Shown: positions 11,304-22,279 of the stretch, piece after piece
Numbering within the stretch: the stretch's first letter is position 1
How the letters are laid out: every line of letters starts with the position of its first letter
NCBI GenBank assembly: GCA_002104895.1
Contig: MCFG01000289.1
Location: forward strand, 1 to 32,500
Length of the DNA stretch: 32,500 nucleotides
Reading direction: 5' to 3'
Origin: Anaeromyces robustus
Lineage: Eukaryota > Neocallimastigomycota > Neocallimastigomycetes > Neocallimastigales > Neocallimastigaceae
Program-made: the position numbers and the translations under genes
The notes under the pieces: model-generated
Databases searched by the model: none
The model's input: the letters and a program-made list of their open reading frames with translations, nothing else
Told to the model about the DNA's origin: nothing

Positions 11304-12779
11304 TTAAACAATATTATCAATCTTCTTCTTTCCAGATCTTTCGAGCCATAAGTTGTTCATGTCTTCAAGAGTCTTACCCTTGGTTTCTGGAACCATGAAG
11401 TAAACGAAGAGAGCAGAAAGAATAGAGAAGATACCGTACATCAAGTAGGCACCACCAACACTTAATTCAGAAAGGTATGGGAAAGTGGTGGAAACAATAA
11501 GGTTAGAAATCCATTGAACGGCGACAGCAATAGCAACGGCGTTAGCTCTAATAGTGTTTGGGAAAATTTCAGAAATAAGTACCCAACAAATTGGGCCCCA
11601 AGACATCATGAAGGAAGCGGTGTAAACAATAATGAAAATAAGAGTAGTTAAGTTGTAAACATTACAGAACATAAGAACACTAAGGGCAATCATACCAATA
11701 GCCATACCAATAGAACCAATCATAAGTAATGGTCTACGACCAACCTTTTCAACAGTGAAAATAGCAACAAAAGTGAAGAAGACGTTAACAATACCCATAA
11801 CAACAGTTTGGATCATAGCAACATTACCACTAGCACCCATGTTTTCGAAAATACGCTTGGCATAGTAAAGTACAACATTAATACCTACGGCTTGTTGGAA
11901 GAAAGATAAAAGCATACCAACAATAACGACAACAACACCATAAGCAAAGAGACCTTCACTCTTTTCATTGTTTTCATTACGGATGGTTTCCTTAATTTCT
12001 TCTAAAATTTCCTTAGCTTTGGAAGTACCATTAATACGAGCAAGAACACTTTCAGCCTTTTCATCACGGTTAGTTAAAACAAGGTAACGTGGAGTTTTTG
12101 GAACAAGGATAAGTAAAATACCGAAAAGAGCAGCTGGGACACATTCACTGACGAACATTCTACGCCAACCGACGGTAATCATTCTTTCGTCAATGACCTT
12201 TTCAGTATCACCTAAGCAACTACGAATAACGGTGTTAATAGCGTAAACTAATAATTGACCGAAGATAATAGCGAATTGATTCCAAGAAACTAATTTACCA
12301 CGAATATTAGCTGGGGAAACTTCAGCAATGTACATTGGACAAATAGCAGAAGCTAAACCGACACCAATACCACCTAAAACTCTGTAAAGAATGAAAGCCC
12401 ACTTAAGACCATTAGTGGCTTCTTTTGGTTGGTAAAAGGAGAAGTCAGTACGGAAAAGGAATTCTGGCATGTAACTACCAAGGGCAGAAAGGAAGAATAA
12501 AATAGATGAAATAATAAGAGAATTCTTTCTACCAAGTTTTCCGGCCATAACACCAGAAATAGCTCCACCAATAACACAACCTACAAGAGCTGATGATGTA
12601 ACAAAACCGTGAACAAAGGTTGAGTAACCATTTTCTCCAAGACCTGTTTGGAAAAATTTTTGTAATGCTTGTTCAGCACCAGAAATAACAGCGGTATCGT
12701 AACCGAAAAGTAAACCACCAATAATGGCTACACCACAAATACAATAAAGATATCCTTTACTACCTGATTCGTTAGTCAT
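11304..12779 (-). CDS. xylE-like: XylE-type D-xylose:H+ symporter (MFS sugar porter), bacterial-like
   Basis: An uninterrupted 491-residue frame from ATG 12779-12777 to TAA 11306-11304, predicted to import pentose across the plasma membrane. It has 12 hydrophobic segments and the sugar-porter signatures GGLLFGYDTAVISG (21-34), GKLGRK (80-85), PMYIAEVSPANIRGKLV (148-164), VGRRP (346-350) and PETKGKTLED near the C-terminus. Residues that act in E. coli XylE are present: Asp28 (D27) and Arg133 (R133) for proton coupling; Gln168, Gln295, Gln296, Asn301, Trp399 and Gln422-Trp423 for xylose binding (Q168, Q288, Q289, N294, W392, Q415-W416). Sequence and length are closer to bacterial XylE than to fungal hexose transporters. 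There are no introns, and the gene is visibly richer in G+C and in C- or G-ending codons than the ankyrin gene, which suggests high expression or transfer from bacteria. Natural transport of glucose as well cannot be excluded. Confidence 0.93.
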   Translation of the reverse strand: MTNESGSKGYLYCICGVAIIGGLLFGYDTAVISGAEQALQKFFQTGLGENGYSTFVHGFVTSSALVGCVIGGAISGVMAGKLGRKNSLIISSILFFLSALGSYMPEFLFRTDFSFYQPKEATNGLKWAFILYRVLGGIGVGLASAICPMYIAEVSPANIRGKLVSWNQFAIIFGQLLVYAINTVIRSCLGDTEKVIDERMITVGWRRMFVSECVPAALFGILLILVPKTPRYLVLTNRDEKAESVLARINGTSKAKEILEEIKETIRNENNEKSEGLFAYGVVVVIVGMLLSFFQQAVGINVVLYYAKRIFENMGASGNVAMIQTVVMGIVNVFFTFVAIFTVEKVGRRPLLMIGSIGMAIGMIALSVLMFCNVYNLTTLIFIIVYTASFMMSWGPICWVLISEIFPNTIRANAVAIAVAVQWISNLIVSTTFPYLSELSVGGAYLMYGIFSILSALFVYFMVPETKGKTLEDMNNLWLERSGKKKIDNIV

Positions 12780-12780
12780 T

Positions 12781-12810
12781 TTTAATTTAATTTAATTTAA
12801 TTTAATTTAA
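12781..12810. repeat. (TTTAA)6 pentanucleotide repeat next to the transporter start codon
   Basis: Six TTTAA units begin two bases upstream of the minus-strand ATG, so the transcript leader would end in repeated TTAAA-type units followed directly by the start codon. The A/U-only, unstructured leader is compatible with efficient initiation. An A lies at position -3. Confidence 0.8.
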
Positions 12811-12975
12811 TTTACTTAAAAAATTTATTATTTATCGTTTAAATTTTAGGAAATATTTTCTCTTTTTATAGAGATTTCAAAAATGTAAAAAAAAATTTGG
12901 ATTTCTATATTATTTCTATATTAGGAAGACTTGTAATACTAGAACTTTTTTGTATTTTCTCCTTAAATTAATTTT

Positions 12976-13047
12976 CATTTTGTGCATATAAAGAGTAATC
13001 ATTTTGTACATATAAAGAGTAATCATTTTGTACATATATAGAGTAAT
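12976..13047. repeat. 24-bp tandem repeat, three units, upstream of the transporter gene
   Basis: Units at 12976-12999, 13000-13023 and 13024-13047 share the form CATTTTGTACATATAAAGAG followed by TAAT. Unit 1 has GTGCA in place of GTACA, and unit 3 has TATATAG in place of TATAAAG. They lie about 200-270 bp upstream of the transporter ATG. Being short and GC-containing in AT-rich DNA, they are candidates for a duplicated promoter element. No known factor site is claimed. Confidence 0.75.
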
Positions 13048-13400
13048 TTAATAATCATAAATATTTTTTTAATATAATTAATTAATTATAATTATTAAAA
13101 ATTAAATGATTAACTAAATAAATTACACAAAAGTAATGAAAAAAATTTTTTTAAAAAAAATTAAAAAAAATTTATATTATATTATTTTTTATACATACAA
13201 CATTATAACAAAAATACTACAAGAAATACTAAAGTTCTATTAGCTATTACAAATATGTCTAATATAGAAATTCATAGATATGACTAAAAAAAAATTTTTT
13301 TTCATTTACATTTGTGTAATTTATTTAGTTAATCTCTTTACTTTTTAATAATTATAATTAATTAATTATATTAAAAAAAATTTTTAATAATTAAATTATC
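13043..13400. mobile_element. foldback (MITE-like) element with long terminal inverted repeats
   Basis: 13071-13152 and 13289-13372 are inverted copies matching at roughly nine of ten bases by eye. They share AATTAATTAATTATAATTATT and GATTAACTAAATAAATTACACAAA-type blocks, with a few single-base indels. A weaker match extends outward to about 13043 and 13400. The 136-nt centre has no coding potential. The size (about 0.36 kb), long arms and position in a promoter region fit a MITE or other foldback element. No clear target-site duplication was identified, so a local inverted duplication is the alternative. Confidence 0.55.
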
Positions 13401-13598
13401 ATATATTATTATAAATAAAAAATGTTGTTCTAATATATTATAATATATAAAAATTTATATTAATATATTATAATTAATAAAAATTTATATATTTCTGATT
13501 AAAAAAAAATTTATTAAATGTTCTAGTTTTCGCTTAATATATATAAAACTATTCATCAAAAAAAAAAATTAATAATATAAATTAACCTTCATTTTTTT

Positions 13599-13800
13599 AA
13601 AATATATTTATTTATACATTTATTGTGTTATAAACAAAACATATTTTAAAATATATTTATATATATTTATAAGATTATAAACAAAACATATTTTAAAATA
13701 TATTTATATATATTTATAAGATTATAAACAAAACATATTTTAAAATATATTTATATATATTTATAAGATTATAAAGTAACATATTTTAAAATATATCGAT
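13599..13800. repeat. 47-bp tandem repeat array, four units plus a partial
   Basis: Units at 13599-13647 (49 bp, diverged), 13648-13694, 13695-13741 and 13742-13787, with a partial fifth unit to about 13800. Each contains ATTATAAACAAAACATATTTT or a close variant. Units 2 and 3 look identical; unit 4 has AAAGTAACA in place of AAACAAAACA. Confidence 0.85.
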
Positions 13801-14707
13801 ATAAATATTCCTTTTAATTAAAAATAAACTTTAAGGTTTGACCATCATATTAATCATAATTATAGCATTATATTAATATTTAAACTTTTCTAACTAATCT
13901 TTATTTTTTATTCTTTTAATAAACATTAAAGTAATAAATATTAAATATTAAATATTAAATATTAAATAAATGGAAATCCAATGTTGATTTGTTAATATCT
14001 ATCTTTGTATTTAATGATAAAAAAAGTGAAAATTTTATTTTTATCATGATTACTTTTTTTTTCTATATTATTAATAAATTTTTTATCATTTATATCCATT
14101 ATTCTCATATGTATCAATTAAGTATCAATTAGTACCCTTATTGTTATGATATAGATGTATTATAAATTAATTTTCAATATATTTTATTAAAACATATTGA
14201 AAATTAATTTATACATGATGAATATATATTTTATTTTAAAAAATGGTTATAATAATTTGTTAACTGTTTTTTTTGTTTTTGTTTTTGTTTTTGTTTTTGT
14301 TTTTTATTTTTCTTCATTTGTTCTAAAAAAAAAAAAAAAAAAAAGGTAACAAATTACAAATTATTATTATTTTTGTTATTTATTATTTAGTTTTCCTAAC
14401 AAAAAAAAAATTAATATAAATAAAAATGTTTAAATTTTTTATTATTATTAATTATATTATTTAATTTAATATTAATTTATATTTATTCCTTTTTTACATT
14501 TTAATTAAAATATAATTAGTTAATATATTGTAATAATTTAAAAGGAAACCTTTTTTTATTTAATAAAGTTTAGTTCTAATTTTTTTTTAAAATAATTAAA
14601 TATATATATACAAATTTTGTTTTATGAAAAGATAATATAATCATAATATATTATTTGGTATTATTAATTAACTGATTTTAATATATTTATATATAATAAC
14701 ATAGATT

Positions 14708-14808
14708 ATAATATATTATAATATATTATATAAAAATCCAATTTGTTAACTTTATTTATTAATAATATATTATAATATATGATATAAAAATCCAATTTGT
14801 TAACTTTA
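14708..14808. repeat. 47-bp direct duplication
   Basis: 14708-14754 and 14762-14808 differ at a single base and both end with AAAAATCCAATTTGTTAACT followed by TTA. Seven bases separate them. The function is unknown. Confidence 0.85.
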
Positions 14809-14992
14809 ATATATTTAATTTAAATAATTAAAACACCTATATAATAGGTTTAATGAATTTCTTATTTTATTATTAAGATATAATATGCTTAAAAATACAA
14901 CTATTTAAACAAAAAACCTTTTTTTATTTTGAATTATTTTTTAATATATTTTTTTTTTATTTTGTATCATTTAACATGAATAATAACAATAA

Positions 14993-15031
<39 letters not shown>

Positions 15032-15062
15032 GCATAATCTATTAAAAGAAATAGAATGTTTG

Positions 15063-15190
15063 TATTTGTATCTTTTTTAATTAAATATTTAATGTTTAAT
15101 AATAATACAAAACTTTTTTTTATGTATTTGTAAATTTGTATCTTTTTTTAATAATATTAAAAATGTTTAAAAATAATACAAAATTTTCTT
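15063..15190. repeat. diverged tandem duplication, about 60 bp
   Basis: Two copies of a segment beginning TTTGTATCTTTTTTAAT and ending AATAATACAAAA-TTTT (about 15063-15118 and 15131-15190), with indels between them. Confidence 0.6.
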
Positions 15191-16018
15191 TTATAGTAAT
15201 TTTTTTTTCTTATAAATAATATATTTACATATGCTAAACTAATATAGTAAAAATTATATATTTACTATTTTGTTATTTAAAAGAGGATTCTTTTAAAAAT
15301 GTCTTATTTTATAAATGTCTTATTTTTTTTATATTAATTTAATATAAATTATACAATGTAGTAATTATTATAGGTATGCTACACAAATATGATAAAATAT
15401 TTATAATAATTATTTAATAAATTTTATATTATAATTTAATATATTTCATTAAATAATAATTTTCATTAATATTTTAGAAAAAAAAAAAATTCTAAACTTT
15501 CCCTTTTTAAATTTTTTAAGATTTTTAACTGGAATAAAAAAAAAATGTAACAATTGTAAAATGGAACAATATTCTCATTCATATTTTTTTCTAAAATAAA
15601 AAAAAAAATTAACTATAACTAATAAATATTCATTATTATATTATTTTAATAAGATATTTGATAAATTATTTATTTTTTAAATTAAATATTAAAAAAAAAA
15701 ATACATTATAAAATTTAGTTTGATTTATTTATAATTGATTTAAATTAAATGATTTAATATTTAATATAGCATATTCTAAAAATGTATTGTGGATATTTAG
15801 AGTACTTATAGTAAAGAAATAATAATAATATACAATATGAGTATGAACAATTCCTTTGTCCTAAATCATTAAATCTTTTATATTTTAACAAATTTTCTAT
15901 GTAAATATCCTTCTTACAATTTATTTTTATTATTCATATGCAAAATGAAATGTTTACAAAAAAATAATTATTTTTTGTTCGAAATATTTAATATTTAATA
16001 TTTAATATATTACGTTTT

Positions 16019-16020
<2 letters not shown>

Positions 16021-16065
<45 letters not shown>
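16021..16065. repeat. poly(T) tract, 45 nt
   Basis: Longest uninterrupted homopolymer in the window. A second T tract of 39 nt lies at 16728-16766. Confidence 0.9.
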
Positions 16066-16068
<3 letters not shown>

Positions 16069-16725
16069 ACAATTGTATCTAAAGGAATATCTAAAGGAAT
16101 ATAATATTTACTATAATAACACTTTGGAGACAAAAAATTTCCCTTTTAGCTAAACAGACATTTTTAAATATTCCACTTTTTCCAAATAGCATTTATTTAA
16201 TAGAATTACTACCAGTGTATCAGATATATTTCGAATTTATTTCTAAAAATTTTTTGAGTAATTTGTAAACATTATTAATATTATTATTATTATTAAAAAA
16301 AAAGTATTTTTAACTCTTTTTTTTTTTTGGTTTGAAATTAAAATTTATTTTTAATAATTTAATATATAATAATTGTAATATGAATAGTTATATAATTAAT
16401 AATTAACGGCCTTAAATTAATGAGTAGTATAGAAATATTTTTTATAAAAAACTGATTAATTTTTGTTTTTTCTTTATGCTCTTAAATTCCTAGGAACAGG
16501 TGAACATATTATTTCATACATTTCAGTTATTCTTAAAATTGATTTAAAAAGAAAATGAATATGTTATATTATTAATATAATATGTTCTATTATTAATATA
16601 TTTTTAATATATAAATTTCTGTCTTTTATGATGATTAAATTTTACGGAATAAATATGTTTATTACAACAACGACTTATCGTTAAAAAAGACTTACTATCA
16701 TTTTACACAACAGTGGGTAAATATA

Positions 16726-16727
<2 letters not shown>

Positions 16728-16766
<39 letters not shown>
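16728..16766. repeat. poly(T) tract, 39 nt
   Basis: Uninterrupted T run. Searching 20 bases on either side showed no obvious target-site duplication, so a retro-insertion tail is not supported. Confidence 0.9.
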
Positions 16767-16769
<3 letters not shown>

Positions 16770-17235
16770 CACAATGAATTAATAAATAAGGGATAAATAA
16801 GTCTATAAAAAAAATGACATTCTTCTTGTATGTTATGGACATTCAATTACTAATTTACATTATTTACATGGTAATTGAGGTTTTACTACCAATTAATTCT
16901 TGTTTATTATTTATTAGAATGAAAAATTGGAAAAAAGCAAAAAAAAAAAAAAATACATTTTTTAAAATATACATAATAATAATATTTTTAATTTATTTTT
17001 TAATTTATTTATTTTTCTTTTACTATTTATTTATTTATAATTAATCTTTTTAAACAAATGAGAAAAAAAAAAAAAGAAATTAAAAATTAAAATTTCAATT
17101 TATAATAATAAATAATAATAACTAAAGAATAGAAAAAAATAATAATAATAAAGAATAAACATAATAAAATAAACAAAAAAAAAAAAAAAAAAAAAAAAAG
17201 ATTTTTATTAATAGATATTAGAATATTAATTAATC

Positions 17236-17372
<137 letters not shown>

Positions 17373-18281
17373 TATATATTTAAATAAAATGTTAATAATA
17401 TTAATATTTTATTTCTCAATAAAAAGTTTTGAAAAAAAAAAAAAAAAAAAAAAAAAACGAAAAACATTTTATATTTTAACACCATATATTTATAATGTTT
17501 ATTTGTTTTAGTCAAGCATACATATATTTTTTAATATTTTTTTTTCTTTTATTTCTTCAATATCCCTGTCATATGTTGTATTTTTTGGACTTTTCGAATT
17601 ATTTTCTCCAAATATTAAATATTATTATTAAATATTCTTATCTATAATTATATCTATAATTATAAATATTTTTCAGATTGAAAACAGTAAATTATTTATA
17701 TCATTAGTATTTTCATTTTGTAATATATTGATACATTCCACCTAATAAAATGATTTCTAGTTTCAATATGAAAAAATATTTTTGAGCATTTATTAACCTT
17801 CATGAATTATTATTATGTTTGAATATTGTTCTATAGTTTGATATGTTTCACCCACTAAAACTAAAACGTAATTTTACGTATATAATTACCTAAATTAAAA
17901 ACAGAATTATGATCAAGTTCTTTATAATTAAAATTAAACTATTTTTATAATTCAGAGATATATCATTTTATCGTATACCAAAACTATAGTTATTTTTAAA
18001 AATACTAATTAATCTAAAAATTCTATCTTCATTTGTAAAAAAATAACAAGCTATTTAATCAAAAATACAACTTAACAAAAAGATAATCGATGTTAAATAA
18101 TCAGCTAAACCAATTGTTATAAAATACAACAAATATTATTTTTAATTTTTAATAATATTTAGGATAATTTTCTATTTCTATAATTATATCTATTACCGTT
18201 TCTTTTACCATTACTATCATTTTTACAATTTTTATTATTATATCTATTACTATTTTAATTTATTATAACTATTAGTATTAT

Positions 18282-18282
18282 A

Positions 18283-18371
<89 letters not shown>

Positions 18372-18402
18372 TTTTTTTATTTATTTATTTATTTATTTAT
18401 TA
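18282..18402. repeat. compound (ATT)n-(ATTT)n microsatellite
   Basis: An ATT run (about 18282-18320) passes directly into an ATTT run (to about 18402), with one T-rich interruption near 18372. Confidence 0.85.
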
Positions 18403-19479
18403 TTAATATAAAATTTTAATACATTTGAGCTTATAATATAATAATAATAATAATAATATTAATAATAATAATAATAAGTATTAATAATATCAAAATATTT
18501 TTTTAAAAACTTTCACCTATTTTATAATTTTATTAAATATTTAATAATTAATATTTTTTTAAAAAAACATTTCTTATAATATAATAATAATTATATTTAA
18601 AATATTATGTAAAATAATTAATTAATACGTATTCTAGAAAAATTTTATTTAAATAAATAAATAGTAATTTATTATTAATAAAAAATAAACAATTATTTTT
18701 TTTTATATTGTTATTATTATCTTACTATATGTCAATTTTACCGCAAGTATTCAATTATGTAAAGTAAATAGAATATGACCTGAAACTCTGTATCAAGATA
18801 ATAGGAGATCATAATATAAATTATACAGATGATGATTATAAAAATTGTACAAGTTTTAAAAATTAAAATATTGTTTGTAATAATAGGTAATATTATAAAT
18901 TGACCAAATTATACATTATATACTCAATATTATAATATATATATATATCAATATATATAAATAAAAAGAATAGTTTATCTTTTATTTGTTATAGCATCAT
19001 CATATTAAAGCTATGATTTTCTACTATAGTTTAATTCGTCATAATAATAACAATTACCAATATGTGGGTTCTATGGATATTAATATATTTTTTAAAATGT
19101 ATTTCAATTATAAAAATATTTTTTTAAAATTTAAAAATATATATATTTAAAGAATAATAGAACATTCTAAAATATTGCGATTTTTTAAATATAAAAACAA
19201 ATATTATAAAAAAATAATTTTTTTTAACAATTATTATACAATTATAAATTTAAAAAAAAAAAATTCAATATGCTATTATTAATAAAAGATAATAGAACAT
19301 TAAATTTACTATATATATAAATAATAAAGATAGTATTAAAATATAATAAATATAAAAACATGAAATAAAAGATTTCTATTATTATTATTATTATCATTAT
19401 TATTATTATCATAATTATTATTATTATTAATATTTTAATCACAAATATTAAACATTTCAACTATAAAAATTTTAAATAT

Positions 19480-19531
19480 AATCTGTTTTATTAATCTGTT
19501 TTATTAATTTGTTTTATTAATCTGTTTTATT
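19480..19531. repeat. 13-bp tandem repeat, four units
   Basis: AATCTGTTTTATT is repeated four times head to tail. The third unit carries AATTTG in place of AATCTG. Non-coding context. Confidence 0.85.
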
Positions 19532-19632
19532 CTTTTTTTGTTTTTATACTTTTTTTTTAGCAATATCATATTATAAACATATTATAATATCCTTATAAAA
19601 TATAATTAAATATAACTATATAAATTGAAATA

Positions 19633-19663
<31 letters not shown>

Positions 19664-21075
19664 TCAATTCTTTTCTTAAAATTAACTTTAGAAAATTATT
19701 ACTAATAATTAATATTATTAGGATTAGAATAAATTATTAACATATATTAATTTCTAATGTCGATCTATCAAATATATTTAATTTAAATATATCTTTCAAA
19801 ACTTGTGAATTATTTATTTATTTTAAAAACTTATGACCTGTCATTAATTATTTTTAAATTTAATTATTAACGCCTTATTTTTTGTTTTTGTTTTTTTTTT
19901 TTTTTAAAATTATGAAATATATAATTATAATACTAAAAAATATAAAAGTATCATATTTAAAATTTATAATAATACTAAAACTATAATATAAATATAATAT
20001 AAATAAAAGGACCATTTTATATTAATAATGAGATTTTAATTAACAACAAAATAAACAAATAAAATAAATAAATATATAAATATAAATTTAATAAATAAAT
20101 ACAATAATTAAATAAATAAATAAATAAATATTTATTTATTAATTTTTATTAATTTAATTATAATTATTAATGTATTTTATTAATACATAAATACATAAAT
20201 ACAAATGTATCAATAATGTATTACAATTAAATGATGTATACATTGTTTTTATTTTTTATTTTTTTATTTCAATGTATTGGTAATAAAAAAATAATTTTAA
20301 TTCAAAAAATGTATACATTAATTATTTATAATATATTGATATTTAAATTTTATCCATTCTATATATTGACAAATAATTTTTAGTAGGTCGTCTTCAAATA
20401 AAACGAAAATATATAAATATATTAAATTATATATTTATTATTAATCCAGATTAATTGATAATATTTACATTATTAGTAATACATTCAATATAAATTTTAT
20501 TATAAATTAATATATTTGAAATAGTACTCAATAATATATAGTTTATATATTAGATAATGATGAGATTAAAATGTAAAAAAAAAAAAATTTAAAATTTGGA
20601 TTCGAATTTTCGTTGGTTGTAATGAATCAATAGAAATGTTCAAATTGTTATATTGTAATGTATTATAATATATTAGCGATGCCAATGCTACTTTTTTAAA
20701 ACTTTTGTATTAAATACAAATGTATTAACATATATATTTATATTTATTATAATATATTGTAAATTTTAACTAAATAAAAACGCAGCAGATTTAAAAAAAA
20801 AAAAAAAAGCTTTTTATAATCTATTTATTTCTAATATATTATTATATAGATTTTGATATATTAGTTTTTTTTAAATCTATAAAAAAATATTATTAATCTA
20901 TGTAATTAGTAATATACTACTAATATACTAATATATTATATATAATTTTTTATTAACTATTAAAATTTTTATAATTAATATAATAATAAAAATAATAATA
21001 AAAATAAAATAATAAAAATATAAAAAATTTTAAAATTTCTATTATTTATTTAATTATTTAATTATTTAATTATTT

Positions 21076-21108
<33 letters not shown>

Positions 21109-21134
21109 TTTTTTTTGTATTACTAATTAATTTC

Positions 21135-21167
<33 letters not shown>

Positions 21168-22279
21168 AATATTATTATATTCTTTTTTAAGGATTTTTTT
21201 TTTAATATATAAAATTCAAATTCTTAAATTAAATTTTATTTATTAATAAATAAATAGATAAATGTATAAATATTAGAATAAATAATTAATTAGTTATAAA
21301 TAAGTTTATTTAAATGAATAAATACTAATTGATTAAATAAATAATGTTAATCGTTTTTTTTTTCTTTTTTTTTTAATAATTCCTAAATTTTTTTTTTTTT
21401 TTTTACAATTTAATTTTTTTTTTTTATTGAAGATTTTTAATAAAATAATAATAAAAAAACTAAAAGTAAAAATTATATATTTTCGATCTAATATTTAAAG
21501 AAAAAGATTTATTTTTTTTTCTACTTTTTTTTTTTTCTTTAAAAAAAATTATTGAAACAAAATTAAAATTTAGTAAAAAAAAAAAAAAAGAGAAAAAAAA
21601 ATAAAAATAAAAGAACCAGCAAAATATATAATTAATAACATAATGATTTCATTAGTTATTAATTATATATAACATTTTTAATTGATATTACCATGGAATA
21701 GTTAAAGACAAAAAACAATATATTTTTTTAATTATAATATTTATTTTTATTTTAATTAAAACAATATAAAATAAATAACTTGAAAGATATAATAATAATA
21801 TAATAATAATATAATAATATAATAATAATAAAAGTAATATAAAAGTAATTATAAAAGTAATTTTAACAATGCTTTAAGAAAAAAAAAAAATAAAATATCA
21901 TCAATAAAATATATTGACATTCAAAAGAAAGAAGAAAAGAAGAAAAAAAAAAAAAAAAAAAAATCTATAGTCAAATAATTAATATATAAAATAAAAGAAT
22001 TATATTTTAATTTATAGTTAAATAGAAATAAGTATTATATAACCTTTTTTTTTTATATTAAAATAATTATATAAAATTATATAAGTTAAAAAAAAAGGAA
22101 CAAAGCTTGAAAGTAAAAATAAATATAAAATATCAGTTTATTTTATTTATATATTTTTAAATTTATCTATCTTTTTCAATCTCGTGCATAGATAAAATTT
22201 TATAATAATTTTCTTATTTTATTACTATTAGACAAAATTTATAATCAGCGTCACATAAGTTAATTTCATAATTATATCA

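Noticed and set aside
16814-17044. 76-codon frame MTFFLYVMDIQL and onward
   Set aside because: Hydrophobic Ile/Tyr/Phe composition expected from AT-rich DNA, with an internal A-run and no recognisable domain or splice partners. A small membrane protein cannot be excluded but is not supported.
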